Numbered from the stretch's first letter, positions 1 to 8,544 are shown. The stretch: DNA of 42,366 bases from Planctomycetia bacterium (GCA_005799265.1 SYHD01000217.1:1-42366), one strand, 5' to 3'. Numbers and translations are program-made. The notes: generated from the letters alone by a model not told the origin.

Positions 1-123
1 ATGAAAAGATCTTCCTCATGGGCAATCCTTCCCGCCATGCTGTACGCTGACTGCGAGCCGATCGGGTTGCGTGGTTCTTTTGGGCGACCCATTCAGGAAT
101 TGAACGGTCGGGAAATCGTCTAA
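1..123 (+). CDS. Short open frame at the window edge, possible 3' end of a gene
   Basis: Reading from base 1 there is an open frame of 40 codons, beginning with ATG at base 1 and ending with TAA at 121-123. The frame is open up to the edge, so it may be the carboxyl end of a longer gene or a small independent ORF. The product has no signal peptide or motif that I recognise. It ends about 180 bp before the promoter of the next operon. I cannot assign a function, and it may be non-coding. Confidence 0.2.
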   Translation: MKRSSSWAILPAMLYADCEPIGLRGSFGRPIQELNGREIV

Positions 124-305
124 CCCATAATCCTACTGACCGCAATGTGCGCCAACAAGGTTTATTATTTCCAGATTTGAGATTTTTTTCCAAGGCGAAA
201 TCTGGGGAAAGGTTTTTTCCCGAAGTTCTCCCGGCTTCCCACCGCGATTCTCCACTCCACCCCTGCTTTGCAATCAAGAAACACTGTGCGAAAAAAGTGC
301 GACCC
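124..305. other. Leader region upstream of the first operon, no gene seen
   Basis: This stretch is more AT-rich than the genes around it and holds no convincing coding frame. The short frames crossing it on both strands lack a plausible start and product. A small inverted repeat, GGGAAA at 205-210 and TTTCCC at 216-221, could form a weak hairpin, but no T-tract follows. The right end holds the direct repeat and promoter listed separately. Confidence 0.5.
286..302 (+). promoter_or_regulatory. Direct repeat upstream of -35, candidate response-regulator operator
   Basis: The hexamer GTGCGA occurs at 286-291 and again at 297-302, an 11-bp period (one helical turn). It ends 4 bp before the -35 box of the promoter at 306. 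Tandem direct repeats at about 11-bp spacing next to a -35 element are the classical arrangement of OmpR/PhoB-family operators. The third gene of this operon encodes a response regulator with a winged-helix-like output region, so autoregulation is a reasonable inference. The repeat is seen directly; binding is not shown. Confidence 0.45.
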
Positions 306-333
306 TTGACATGTACAAAAGAACACATATATT
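306..333 (+). promoter_or_regulatory. Sigma70-type promoter of the ATPase-kinase-regulator operon
   Basis: A perfect -35 hexamer TTGACA (306-311) is followed after 16 bp by TATATT (328-333), one mismatch from the -10 consensus. Transcription would start near 340, giving a leader of about 135 nt before the ATG at 476. The promoter overlaps a possible upstream start at 311, which argues that the ATPase starts at 476 instead. Confidence 0.6.
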
Positions 334-475
334 TGGTGTAGCCTGGCTGCGATCTCCGCAATTGGAACCAGGAACTCCAAGGACGACCTGTAAGCATATT
401 TGGGTTTCACCAGACTTCGCCGACCCGCGCCCTGCGCCTCGGACCTTCGAAATCCTGGTGCTTGGAGCCAGTCCC

Positions 476-2347
476 ATGTCTCACCGTATTCGTTCGCTCT
501 CAATCGTTGGCGGCTTTCTGGACGGCGCCAGTTTCGATCTCGGTGACGGCCTGAATTGCCTCATCGGCGCGCGCGGTGCCGGCAAAACCACGGTGATCGA
601 GTTCGTCCGCTACGCCCTTGATGAATTGCCGAATCGAGAGTCCGACCCACAGGCACGACGGCGAATCGAATCGCTCGTGGAACGGAATCTCGGCAACGGT
701 CGGATTCAACTCGTTGTCGAAACCAAGGATGGCTTGTCATACATCGTCAACCGTTCACCAGGCGAGAATCCAATGGTCCTGTCTCCGGATGGTAAGCCAA
801 CGGGCATCACACTGCGGGCGGGAAGCTTGTTTCAGGTCGACATCTACAGCCAAAACGAAATCGAGGGACTGGCCGAGCGAGCGGAGGCGCAGCTGGCGCT
901 CATTGACAATTTCCACTCGGAGCAAATCAGGGTAGTAGCAACCGAAACGCAGCGCCTTATCTTCCAGATGCGAGCAAACGCCAATCAGATCATTCCCCTC
1001 GAGGAGAAGCTTGCTACGCTCGCGGAGGATATTCACACGCTGCCCAACGTCGAGGACAAGCTGAAGGCGTTCATCGGAACGGCCAAAGAAGCCTCCCACC
1101 CCATCGACGAAGCGCACGCACATAAGGCTTTGCGGGATCGCGAGCAGGCGGCCATTCGCTGCACAAAAGAGCTGCTCGGCGATCTCGCGCCGAGTTTGCA
1201 AAGCATGTGTGGGCAAATCGACGAGCAGGTCAATTCCGACCTTGACCGCGATATTCTCGCGGGACCCAACGGCGCAACCTTTTCGGAGCTGAAACGAACA
1301 CTCGCTCGGTGCGCCGGAGAAGTCGACCGGCTCCTGGAGCTTGCATGTGAGCACATCCGCAGGGCATCCGAGGATTTGGCGGCGGTTTCCACCGCGTTGG
1401 CACACCGCCATGACCAACAGGAACTGGCATTCCGCAAGCTGATCGAGAAACACAAAATTGCGCAGGGACAAGCCAACGAACGCGCCCGGTTGGAAAAGCT
1501 GCGCGGCGATCTCCTTGTCAAACAGCGGTTGCGGAATGAGCTGCAACAGAAACTGGACCAACTCCGCGAGGAACGCATCGATCTGATGCGTCGCCTTTCC
1601 GAGATGAGAGATCAACGATTCGCGCTCAGGCAGGAGGTCGTGGGCCGGATCAATCAACAACTATCCCCTTCGATTCGAGTCAGTATCGAACAAGACGGCG
1701 AACGGACCACGTACCGCAAGATGATCGAGGAAGCCCTTAAAGGCGCCCGCATGAGGCAGGGCCGCGTGGCCGACAAGATAGCCGAAGCGTTCGCACCCGG
1801 CGATTTGTCTGAAGTGGTCAAATCCGGCAACTCGCGCGCTCTCGTCGACAAAGCCGAGCTGACACCCGACCAGGCAGACAAAGTCATAACCGCATTCGCC
1901 GACAGTCCCAACCTTCTGGAATTGGAGACCCTCGAGATGCTTGACCTGCCACGAATCGAGTTGAAGGACGGCGTCGCCTACAAGGAACTTGCGTCCTTGT
2001 CGACGGGCCAGCGCTGCACCGCGATCTTGCCTATCCTGCTCCTCGACAGCGAAAAGCCGCTGCTCGTCGATCAGCCCGAGGACAATTTGGACAACAGCTT
2101 CATTTACGAAACAATTGTGAGGAGCATACGCAAGATCAAAAAACAACGGCAGCTGCTGTTCGTTACCCACAATCCAAACATTCCCGTCCTGGGGGAGGCG
2201 GAGCGCGTGTTCGTGCTGACCTCCACCGGGAACAGCGGCAGAAAGTCCAGGGAGGGATCGGTGGATGGATGTCGCAATGAGATCGTCCAGCTCCTCGAAG
2301 GCGGGGAGGAGGCATTCAAGTTGCGTCAGCGGCGATATCGTTACTAA
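476..2347 (+). CDS. SMC/RecF-like coiled-coil ABC ATPase
   Basis: This is a 623-residue cytoplasmic ATPase of the ABC/SMC/RecF class. The Walker A loop GARGAGKTT is at about residues 31-39. The signature LSTGQR (Ser about 509), the Walker B segment LLVDQPEDNLDN (Asp about 532) and the H-loop FVTHN (His about 565) lie near the carboxyl end. A long charged coiled-coil region (roughly residues 300-400) separates the two halves, as in DNA-repair ATPases; no zinc-hook CxxC is seen. I chose the ATG at 476 because GGAG at 464-467 precedes it and the promoter at 306-333 excludes the longer frame. It is followed after 26 bp by a histidine kinase and then a response regulator. In this protein class ATP hydrolysis drives clamping on DNA or signalling conformations. 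The substrate here is unknown. It resembles the ATPase half of TrlF-like and other orphan defence ATPases. Confidence 0.85.
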   Translation: MSHRIRSLSIVGGFLDGASFDLGDGLNCLIGARGAGKTTVIEFVRYALDELPNRESDPQARRRIESLVERNLGNGRIQLVVETKDGLSYIVNRSPGENPMVLSPDGKPTGITLRAGSLFQVDIYSQNEIEGLAERAEAQLALIDNFHSEQIRVVATETQRLIFQMRANANQIIPLEEKLATLAEDIHTLPNVEDKLKAFIGTAKEASHPIDEAHAHKALRDREQAAIRCTKELLGDLAPSLQSMCGQIDEQVNSDLDRDILAGPNGATFSELKRTLARCAGEVDRLLELACEHIRRASEDLAAVSTALAHRHDQQELAFRKLIEKHKIAQGQANERARLEKLRGDLLVKQRLRNELQQKLDQLREERIDLMRRLSEMRDQRFALRQEVVGRINQQLSPSIRVSIEQDGERTTYRKMIEEALKGARMRQGRVADKIAEAFAPGDLSEVVKSGNSRALVDKAELTPDQADKVITAFADSPNLLELETLEMLDLPRIELKDGVAYKELASLSTGQRCTAILPILLLDSEKPLLVDQPEDNLDNSFIYETIVRSIRKIKKQRQLLFVTHNPNIPVLGEAERVFVLTSTGNSGRKSREGSVDGCRNEIVQLLEGGEEAFKLRQRRYRY

Positions 2348-2373
2348 CCCCCCCCAAATCGGTGCTGCTCGCC

Positions 2374-3528
2374 ATGCTGAACGATACACTGGTCCAACTG
2401 ATGGGAGACCGTGAGAGTATGCCCTGGCACGAGCGCCGGAGTCTCGTGAACCGGATAGGCGAAACGCTCCGACGCCAGGGCGACGACCGGGACGCATTGG
2501 CACTCGCGCATGTCCTTGCCGAGGATCCGAAATGGGAAGTACGGCAAGCTGTAGGCGACATTCTGCCGATATTGCCCCGCGACGAGTTCATGGCACTGGC
2601 GAGCGAACTGGCCAACGACAGTAATTCGTTCGTGCGCCAGGCCGCGGAACGAGCTCTTGAGCGGCGGCGTGAAGGGACGCGATGGCAATCCCGGACGAGG
2701 AGCTGTATCGAGCAAACCCAGAATGATCTTCTCGTATTCGAGCGAATGTACGGAAAGATAGCGGCGGAGAACGCTCGCGCCATCGCCGAACGCTGGTTTG
2801 AAATCTTGGTTGCATCCACCGTTCACGAGATCAAAGGAATCCTTTCGCCACTGGCGGCCACGGTCACGCGATTGCACCGATCGGAGAGTCGAAACTCACT
2901 CGACAATGGGGTGGTCAGTGAAGGGCTTGCGAAGATGAAAGATCGGATCGCTTTTCTGGAACGCCTGGTGATGGACATGCGGGACTACTCGAGGTCCGTG
3001 CCGCCTGGTCGGCGATGCGCGCTACTCTGCGCGATTATCGCCGAGGCGCAGAGCCTCGTGTTCGAGAATTTGCAAGCCAATGGGCTCGACTCCTCGCCGG
3101 TGCGGTTGTTTGTGAACGTGCCGAAAGGGATTCAGGTCCGAGTTGCTCGACACCAGGTGGTGGCAGCCGTCAAGAACGTCTTGAAAAATGCCTACGAGGC
3201 GTATTTTCGCGAGAACCGAGGCCTTGTCGCTGGCGAGGTCCATGTCCGCGCCGACATCGTAGCGGACAATGTGCGAATCATCATTCAGGACAACGGGCCG
3301 GGGATGGCCGCAGTCGACCTTCGTGAGGTCCAAGGCTTTGTGCCGGGGAGAACCAGCAAGAAAAACCGGGGCACAGGATTCGGGTTGCCGATTGCTCGAA
3401 GGTACATCATGGCCCACAGAGGCAAAATTGACATTGAAAGTCGCGAGATGGGCGGCACGAAAGTAACGATCATTCTGCCGCTTGGATTGGAGGATCCCAA
3501 CGATGACGACGAAAGCACTGATCATTGA
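2374..3528 (+). CDS. Soluble sensor histidine kinase with HEAT-like N-terminus
   Basis: This is a 384-residue kinase with no signal peptide or membrane segment, so it senses a cytoplasmic cue. Residues about 35-100 look like two HEAT-type helical repeats (WEVRQAVGDILP and SFVRQAAERALE), a protein-protein interaction scaffold. The phosphoacceptor is His151 in the H-box VHEIKGILSPL. The ATP-binding domain has the N-box LKNAYEA (about 270), the D-box DNGPGM (about 306) and the G-box GTGFGLPIA (about 333). All key residues are present. A GTG at 2362 is an alternative start; neither start has a clear ribosome site, and a run of eight C lies just upstream. The 3' end overlaps the response-regulator gene by 26 bp, which indicates translational coupling. 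The HEAT repeats may read the state of the neighbouring ATPase (inference). Confidence 0.88.
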   Translation: MLNDTLVQLMGDRESMPWHERRSLVNRIGETLRRQGDDRDALALAHVLAEDPKWEVRQAVGDILPILPRDEFMALASELANDSNSFVRQAAERALERRREGTRWQSRTRSCIEQTQNDLLVFERMYGKIAAENARAIAERWFEILVASTVHEIKGILSPLAATVTRLHRSESRNSLDNGVVSEGLAKMKDRIAFLERLVMDMRDYSRSVPPGRRCALLCAIIAEAQSLVFENLQANGLDSSPVRLFVNVPKGIQVRVARHQVVAAVKNVLKNAYEAYFRENRGLVAGEVHVRADIVADNVRIIIQDNGPGMAAVDLREVQGFVPGRTSKKNRGTGFGLPIARRYIMAHRGKIDIESREMGGTKVTIILPLGLEDPNDDDESTDH

Positions 3529-4627
3529 GGATGATCCACTGATTGCAGAGGATGTTGGTGATATTCTCACCTCCCTCGGCCATACATACGATTACGCCGA
3601 TTGCCTCGAGACAGCTCGCGCTCGGCTTGCGGCGGAAAGATACGCCTACTACCTCGTCGATCTGGAAATCCCAGTCCGCACAGGCCGTGGTTTGCCTCGC
3701 ATCCAGAACGGCGAGAATCTCCTTGAAGAAATCGCCCAGCGCTTCGCCGGACGTAAGCCGCCAGTCATTGTGATCACGGCGCACGGCCGAGATGGCCCCG
3801 ACTTGGCCGTCGAAGTCATGAAAAAGGGCGCTTTGGACTTCATCACCAAACCATTTCCGACTACGGGCAATACGCTGGACAAGAAAATCACCGAGGTGTT
3901 GGCCCGCAGCCGGCCGCCTTCCCCGCTCAGGCAGTCGGCACCGGAGCACGTTGGCGAACCGACTCCGTTTCTCGGCGGAGACCTCGTGTTCTTTGCGGAG
4001 CGAGTGGAACTCTGCGGAATCAAGGTTTGCGGTGGGCCTCGCAACGGCCAGATTCGGAAGGTATTGGATATTCTGCGGCAGAAAAACGCGAGCGGAAAAT
4101 ACCCCGCTTACAGCGGCACCGAGTTGGCGGACGAGATCGGCGCCCACGGCGGCCAGAACGGAATTGCTGGCTGTATTCGCAATTTCCGGACGAACGTAAC
4201 CAGAGTCCTTCGGGAAGAAGCAAGTATGCTCTGCGGTCCGCACGATGTGATTCAGAGCGGTGGGGCCGGATACCGGCTTGCCGAGTGGATCACGGTCCGC
4301 AACGGCGAGCCAGGTTCGGCAGGCTCATCGCCTGCCGGTCAAACGCCGGGAAATGTCCACGACGCACGCACCGACAATGGTGATCTAGGTCATGACCTAG
4401 ATCATGAACAAGATCATGACCTAGATCACGCCGCCCCAGGTGAACGCCGCCGTGCCTGGATCATCGCGCGGCTTCGCGCTGGCCAGCAACTTCGTGTGCC
4501 GGCGATTGCGCGAGGATTGAAATGTTCCGCAGCCACGGCAAAACGCGAGCTTGAAGTTTTGAAAAGTCAGGGACGGATCGAGTTCGTCGGCAGCGCGAGG
4601 ACCGGATTCTACCGCCTGAAGGCGTAG
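3503..4627 (+). CDS. Response regulator with two winged-helix-like output regions
   Basis: The 374-residue protein begins with a receiver domain (about 1-130). It has an acidic pair at Asp10-Asp11, phosphoacceptor Asp53 (LVDLEIP), switch Thr92 and conserved Lys116 (FITKPF), so it should be phosphorylated by the kinase it overlaps. The loop after Asp53 is longer than usual. Residues about 160-262 end in QSGGAGYRL, which resembles the wing of OmpR-type DNA-binding domains. A low-complexity Asp/His linker (about 293-309) then leads to a second helix-turn-helix-like region (about 312-374: VPAIARGLKCSAATAKREL), of the kind used to recognise DNA. The start ATG at 3503 lies inside the kinase gene. 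The linker is encoded by a 24-bp tandem repeat listed separately. The operon direct repeat at 286-302 is a candidate target. Confidence 0.85.
   Translation: MTTKALIIEDDPLIAEDVGDILTSLGHTYDYADCLETARARLAAERYAYYLVDLEIPVRTGRGLPRIQNGENLLEEIAQRFAGRKPPVIVITAHGRDGPDLAVEVMKKGALDFITKPFPTTGNTLDKKITEVLARSRPPSPLRQSAPEHVGEPTPFLGGDLVFFAERVELCGIKVCGGPRNGQIRKVLDILRQKNASGKYPAYSGTELADEIGAHGGQNGIAGCIRNFRTNVTRVLREEASMLCGPHDVIQSGGAGYRLAEWITVRNGEPGSAGSSPAGQTPGNVHDARTDNGDLGHDLDHEQDHDLDHAAPGERRRAWIIARLRAGQQLRVPAIARGLKCSAATAKRELEVLKSQGRIEFVGSARTGFYRLKA
4381..4428. repeat. 24-bp tandem repeat with perfect palindrome inside the regulator gene
   Basis: Bases 4381-4404 form a perfect 24-bp palindrome with the core GGTCATGACC. 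Bases 4405-4428 are a second copy, identical at 21 of 24 positions and less palindromic. The period is a multiple of three, so it encodes two 8-residue Asp/His-rich units (DLGHDLDH and EQDHDLDH) between the two output regions of the response regulator. It may be an operator, a recombination-prone repeat or a metal-binding linker; the sequence alone does not decide. Confidence 0.85.
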
Positions 4628-4785
4628 ACCGTTCAAATCCGGTCTCCTGGCCGATCACGCCGGACATCACGCTGGCCGTTTCGTAAATTGAACAATGGCT
4701 TGCCATTGTGGGTCCGGGCGAAGGCAGGCCGCCACGTATTCGTTAACCAATGGTTCAAACGAGTGCCAGTCGCCCCGACATCGGT
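4628..4785. other. Gap after the regulator operon, small hairpins only
   Basis: No gene is seen between the regulator stop and the terminator. A 6-bp stem with an 8-base loop spans the stop codon (4626-4645), and a short hairpin made of ACAATGG and CCATTGT lies at about 4692-4709. Neither has a T-tract. The strong terminator follows at 4786. Confidence 0.4.
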
Positions 4786-4822
4786 AAGCCTTGTCGGGAA
4801 GCAATTTCCGACAAGGCTTTTT
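4786..4822 (+). terminator. Rho-independent terminator of the ATPase-kinase-regulator operon
   Basis: AAGCCTTGTCGGGAA (4786-4800) pairs with TTTCCGACAAGGCTT (4805-4819) through 15 base pairs, including one G-T wobble. The tetraloop GCAA is of the stable GNRA type. A T-run follows directly. It ends the plus-strand operon about 160 bp past its last stop codon. Read from the other strand there is no T-tract, so it should act mainly on the plus strand. Confidence 0.85.
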
Positions 4823-4945
4823 CCTCCTCTTGGTCTACTCCGACGGCAAGGGTAGAGTTGAGTGTCAGCAGAACGTCGGGTTCCGGCGCAATGGCGAACG
4901 CGATGCACAAGCGCTGCTGCTGGCCCAAAGTACTCAGCTTGTTCT

Positions 4946-7900
4946 TTACTTTGCAGCCAATCCCCGAATCTCAATCCCCTTGAGCGCTGGGCCCACGGGA
5001 TTAGCGAGAAGCTTGACTTCGAGTTCTCGACCTTTGACCTCGACGATGGTGCGGAATTGCCAGGGTTTCGACTGTCCGCCCGCCTCGGTGAACACATCGA
5101 CTTTCTCGGCCACGGTCTTGTCGTTGATTACGATGTCAAATAGGCGTTTGCCTTTGCCGGCGAAATCGGAGTTAGTCTCGGAGAAAAGCAGCACCACTTC
5201 GTAGCGCCCCGGATCAACCTTGAATTCGTAGCCGAGACCATGGTTCGCCCATCGCTCCGATTGGTACACGTCCTTCGAGACGTTGCTCCCGGTGTTCCAG
5301 ACACTCGTGCCGCCGAATTTGAGTGAGGGATGTCCGTCGCCGGTATCAGCTTCCCAATGTACGCCGTCGTCAGTGGCGACTTCGGGGCCGCCGCAGTTGA
5401 TTCGTTTCAAATATCGAAGAGGGGATGCCATTACGACTTTGCCCGGTTCACTCAGGAGGCCGGCCGAGCTGCGCGGGCGAACGGCATAGCGGTATTCGGT
5501 GCCGAATTTCGTTTCCTTATCGAGAAACCGTCCAAGCTTCAGATCAGATATCTCGCCGACTTTCTTCATCTCGCCATCTTTGCCCTCACCGCGATGGATT
5601 TCAAAGGCGGAAACGATCGGCTCCCATTCGCCAGTCCAACTGAGCATTACTGACTTGGAGCCTGGCATTGCCACGACTTTGAGCGAGTTCGTCGGCGATT
5701 GATGATCGGGCACTTCAACACGCAAATATCGGACTTCGCCCTCGCGGCCTACCACGTCAATGGCATGAACGGCGTACCAGGTTGATTGCTTGGCCGTCGG
5801 CGCGTTGTCGGTATAGGAGAGCATTTCTGCGGGCAGTTTCGCGAGCAGTGTCTTTTCGCTCAGTTTGAATTGGTCGGCGGCACCACGATGGACACGATAT
5901 TCAACCACTTTTCGGTCATCGGTGGCCGGCTTCCAGCCGATGGACACGCGATAGCTTTTCGCCACGGCCGCGACTAACTCCGGCACAGCGGTTGGCGACG
6001 TCAAATCGGGTATCGCTACCAGCGGAGCCTCGGCTCCTTGCATCGGCTCACGGGTCGGCTTTACGCCCGGCTCGTGCATTTCAAGATAATATTCAAACGG
6101 AGCCTTCGTGACCGAAGCCGGCAAAGTCACCTTGAAACGATCCTTGGTTACCGACTCAAGTGGCAAGCCCGCGAATGTTGCTTCGCCCTTGTGACGCCAA
6201 AAGAGCTTGCCGGTTGCCTTGCTGTCCGGCTTTTCGCCAATGAATCCAATGTTGTTGAGTTCGAGGTCTTTTCCCCCGAAAAATTCTGATGGGAGACTGA
6301 CTGTGATACCAGTTTCGCTCAACCTGAAAAGCTTGCCCTCCCCGGCCAACAGCTTGACGGTCAGTGTCCGCTTTTCGAGGTCAAAGGTCGCTTGGGACAA
6401 CTCGCCCGACTCCTGGGAGATTTCCGCAACATGGCTTGCCTTGCCCCGCAAGACGAGCGTTAGCTCTTTGGCGTCCAACCCGAAATGACGGTTGACTACG
6501 AAGAGGTAGTCCTTCTGGTCCGCGTCCTGCAACCAGCCAACTGACATCGTGCCACCCGTCGCGCTCGCAACCGGCATGGTCGAGTCGAAGCCGCTTCCCC
6601 CACGGGGAATCGGTGCAGAATGGGCCACTGCCACGCCCTGCAATTTCACCATCCATGGCGCCAATGCGTTGAGTTTCCGGTTCATTCGCTGGACATAACC
6701 ATACCGCTCGGTCTTCTCGCCTTTGCCATTGAGAATCGCGTCCTTGTAACCCCAGCCATCGTCGCGTGGCGTGGTGTAGGTAAAATATATTATACCTTTC
6801 GCGCCGTATGCCAACGTGGTGTAAACCTGCCAGCGAATGTCCGCCTCGTCTTGTGGCCGATACATTCCGTGCGGCACCGAGCAGATGACCTGCACGAACG
6901 GCAGGTTCCGTTCGCGGCAAACCCGGGACACGACCTCCAAGTTCTCGAAATAATCGGGCCTGGTCGCGTTTTTTTCGAGCAAGGCGTAGTGATCCCAGCA
7001 CACGAACGGAGGATTGATCGCCTGAATATAGCGACGAACATACTCTTCGTAGCTTCGCGTTCCCATTGCCACGGGCGGTGCGTAGGTCGGCAATAGATTG
7101 ATGAACGGAATCATCTTCGGATTGGCTTTCTCGAACTCGTCGCTAATCGACTTGAGTTCGGCGAACTTGTCCGCACCGGGCTCATCCGCGAGATACAGGC
7201 CAGCCACGGTCGGATCGTTCGCGTACTTGGCGACCACGGCATGGATGTTTTTTGCAAAATCAGCGTGTTCGGGTTTGAACTTGAACAGCTGCTTGTCCGC
7301 CACGATGGCCTTGATCCCCACGGCCTTGGCAAGCGCGGCGTCACCGGCGGGCCGTTTGAGATCGGTGATCAGGACGAGATTAAACCCGCAGTCCGCATAT
7401 TCCTTGTAGCGTTCCAGGCTCGCTGTCGGCCCGCTCCAGGCGGAAATGATGAATGGCGGATCGTATGACCGCATCTTGATCGGGGCCGGTTTTTCGCGCA
7501 CGCCTTTCACGCCGAACAATTCGAGCTGGCCCAGCGAGAAGCCAGGCGGCCGATTGAAATCATCGAAGGTTGTGCTGTTCGGATTGAAGCAGGAGTAAGT
7601 CACAATGCGAAACCACGGATAGGCCTTTTTGGGCAAGGGGAAATCGGCTTTGTCAATTTTCTGCTCCTTGAGCTTGGCCGAGAGCTTCTTCAAATCCTCT
7701 GGCGTGACAACCTTGGCCATGTCGGCGGTTGTGAATGAGGTAAAAAGCGTCGTCTCGCTGCGTTTCTCACTAAGCGAGCTGCGCTCGCGATCCTTGGCGT
7801 CGCATCGGTAGATGTCGGTCCAGTCATCATCCCTACCGCTGTTCGATCCCTGAATCGCCCACACTTTGGGGTCTCGGCCTGGCATGTCGGGAGCTGTCGT

Positions 7901-8350
7901 GATGGTGAAATGCGTTAGTACAAACGCATCCTTGAATTCAACGGCGCAGTAGTAGGGGGCATCCTTGGTCGGCCCGCCGTTGCCGCCGTCGCGGAAGCCG
8001 ACGTACCATTTGCGTTTCTCGGGGTTGTTCAGAAAGATGGCACACGCGGGCGCCCCCTGCCAGCTCTGATAGGGATGGCGTTGATGCGGCGCCGTTCCAG
8101 GCGGATTATTGGGCGCCGACTTCATGCGCAGCCAGTTGCCGTTCAGCGGCTTGAGATCGTTCTCAGACTTGTCTTCACCGTAGTTGACTTTGTCTTTCTC
8201 CTTCACGGTATCGTTGGGATCGGTCAAATCTCCACCCAAGAGGCTGGAGTTGCCGGTTCCCAGCCGATGGTGGGCGTGCGCCAACTCCGACAAAGCGAGC
8301 ATGCCGTAGAGCGTGATACCCAAGACGGTAATAATGACTCTTTTTTCCAT
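4946..8350 (-). CDS. Secreted glycoside-hydrolase-like protein with FN3 and malectin domains
   Basis: This is a 1134-residue exported protein with an N-terminal signal peptide (hydrophobic stretch at about 5-25, cut near AHA). Residues about 60-290 resemble an F5/8 (discoidin)-like region. Residues about 295-600 look like a TIM-barrel glycoside hydrolase: LYLADEP carries a probable catalytic-type acid, and the region also contains WDHYALL and IIYFTYTTP. Two fibronectin type III-like segments follow (about 790-980). The C-terminal 170 residues form a malectin-like carbohydrate-binding domain (starting RINCGGPE, with FSETNSDF). The layout suggests a cell-surface or secreted polysaccharide-binding hydrolase; the glycan is unknown. 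It is a single gene facing the plus-strand operon tail to tail and divergent from the CotH gene. Confidence 0.75.
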   Translation of the reverse strand: MEKRVIITVLGITLYGMLALSELAHAHHRLGTGNSSLLGGDLTDPNDTVKEKDKVNYGEDKSENDLKPLNGNWLRMKSAPNNPPGTAPHQRHPYQSWQGAPACAIFLNNPEKRKWYVGFRDGGNGGPTKDAPYYCAVEFKDAFVLTHFTITTAPDMPGRDPKVWAIQGSNSGRDDDWTDIYRCDAKDRERSSLSEKRSETTLFTSFTTADMAKVVTPEDLKKLSAKLKEQKIDKADFPLPKKAYPWFRIVTYSCFNPNSTTFDDFNRPPGFSLGQLELFGVKGVREKPAPIKMRSYDPPFIISAWSGPTASLERYKEYADCGFNLVLITDLKRPAGDAALAKAVGIKAIVADKQLFKFKPEHADFAKNIHAVVAKYANDPTVAGLYLADEPGADKFAELKSISDEFEKANPKMIPFINLLPTYAPPVAMGTRSYEEYVRRYIQAINPPFVCWDHYALLEKNATRPDYFENLEVVSRVCRERNLPFVQVICSVPHGMYRPQDEADIRWQVYTTLAYGAKGIIYFTYTTPRDDGWGYKDAILNGKGEKTERYGYVQRMNRKLNALAPWMVKLQGVAVAHSAPIPRGGSGFDSTMPVASATGGTMSVGWLQDADQKDYLFVVNRHFGLDAKELTLVLRGKASHVAEISQESGELSQATFDLEKRTLTVKLLAGEGKLFRLSETGITVSLPSEFFGGKDLELNNIGFIGEKPDSKATGKLFWRHKGEATFAGLPLESVTKDRFKVTLPASVTKAPFEYYLEMHEPGVKPTREPMQGAEAPLVAIPDLTSPTAVPELVAAVAKSYRVSIGWKPATDDRKVVEYRVHRGAADQFKLSEKTLLAKLPAEMLSYTDNAPTAKQSTWYAVHAIDVVGREGEVRYLRVEVPDHQSPTNSLKVVAMPGSKSVMLSWTGEWEPIVSAFEIHRGEGKDGEMKKVGEISDLKLGRFLDKETKFGTEYRYAVRPRSSAGLLSEPGKVVMASPLRYLKRINCGGPEVATDDGVHWEADTGDGHPSLKFGGTSVWNTGSNVSKDVYQSERWANHGLGYEFKVDPGRYEVVLLFSETNSDFAGKGKRLFDIVINDKTVAEKVDVFTEAGGQSKPWQFRTIVEVKGRELEVKLLANPVGPALKGIEIRGLAAK

Positions 8351-8544
8351 CTCAACATCCTACGGCGTGAAGATTAGTTGCGAGCACGCAGAAGAAGCAT
8401 CGTAGAGGCCTGGTGGGATTTTCGGATCATTGTACTGCCGAGGAACTGGTCGGAACATAGAGCGATCGCAAGGCAAATGGTCGCCAAGAGATCGCAGGGA
8501 ACATATCGTAGGCGATGAGACACGTTGTCAACCTGGAGCATTCG

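Noticed and set aside
311-475. Upstream extension of the ATPase frame to 311
   Set aside because: The promoter with TTGACA and TATATT overlaps it, the leader sequence is unlike the protein, and a ribosome site precedes the ATG at 476.
755-1660. Minus-strand frame of 301 codons
   Set aside because: It is antisense to the ATPase coiled-coil region, with no start signal or motif.
4626-4645. tRNA-like T-arm sequence GTTCAAATCC after the regulator gene
   Set aside because: The T-loop geometry fails (8-base loop, mismatched stem if set to 7) and no other tRNA arms are present.
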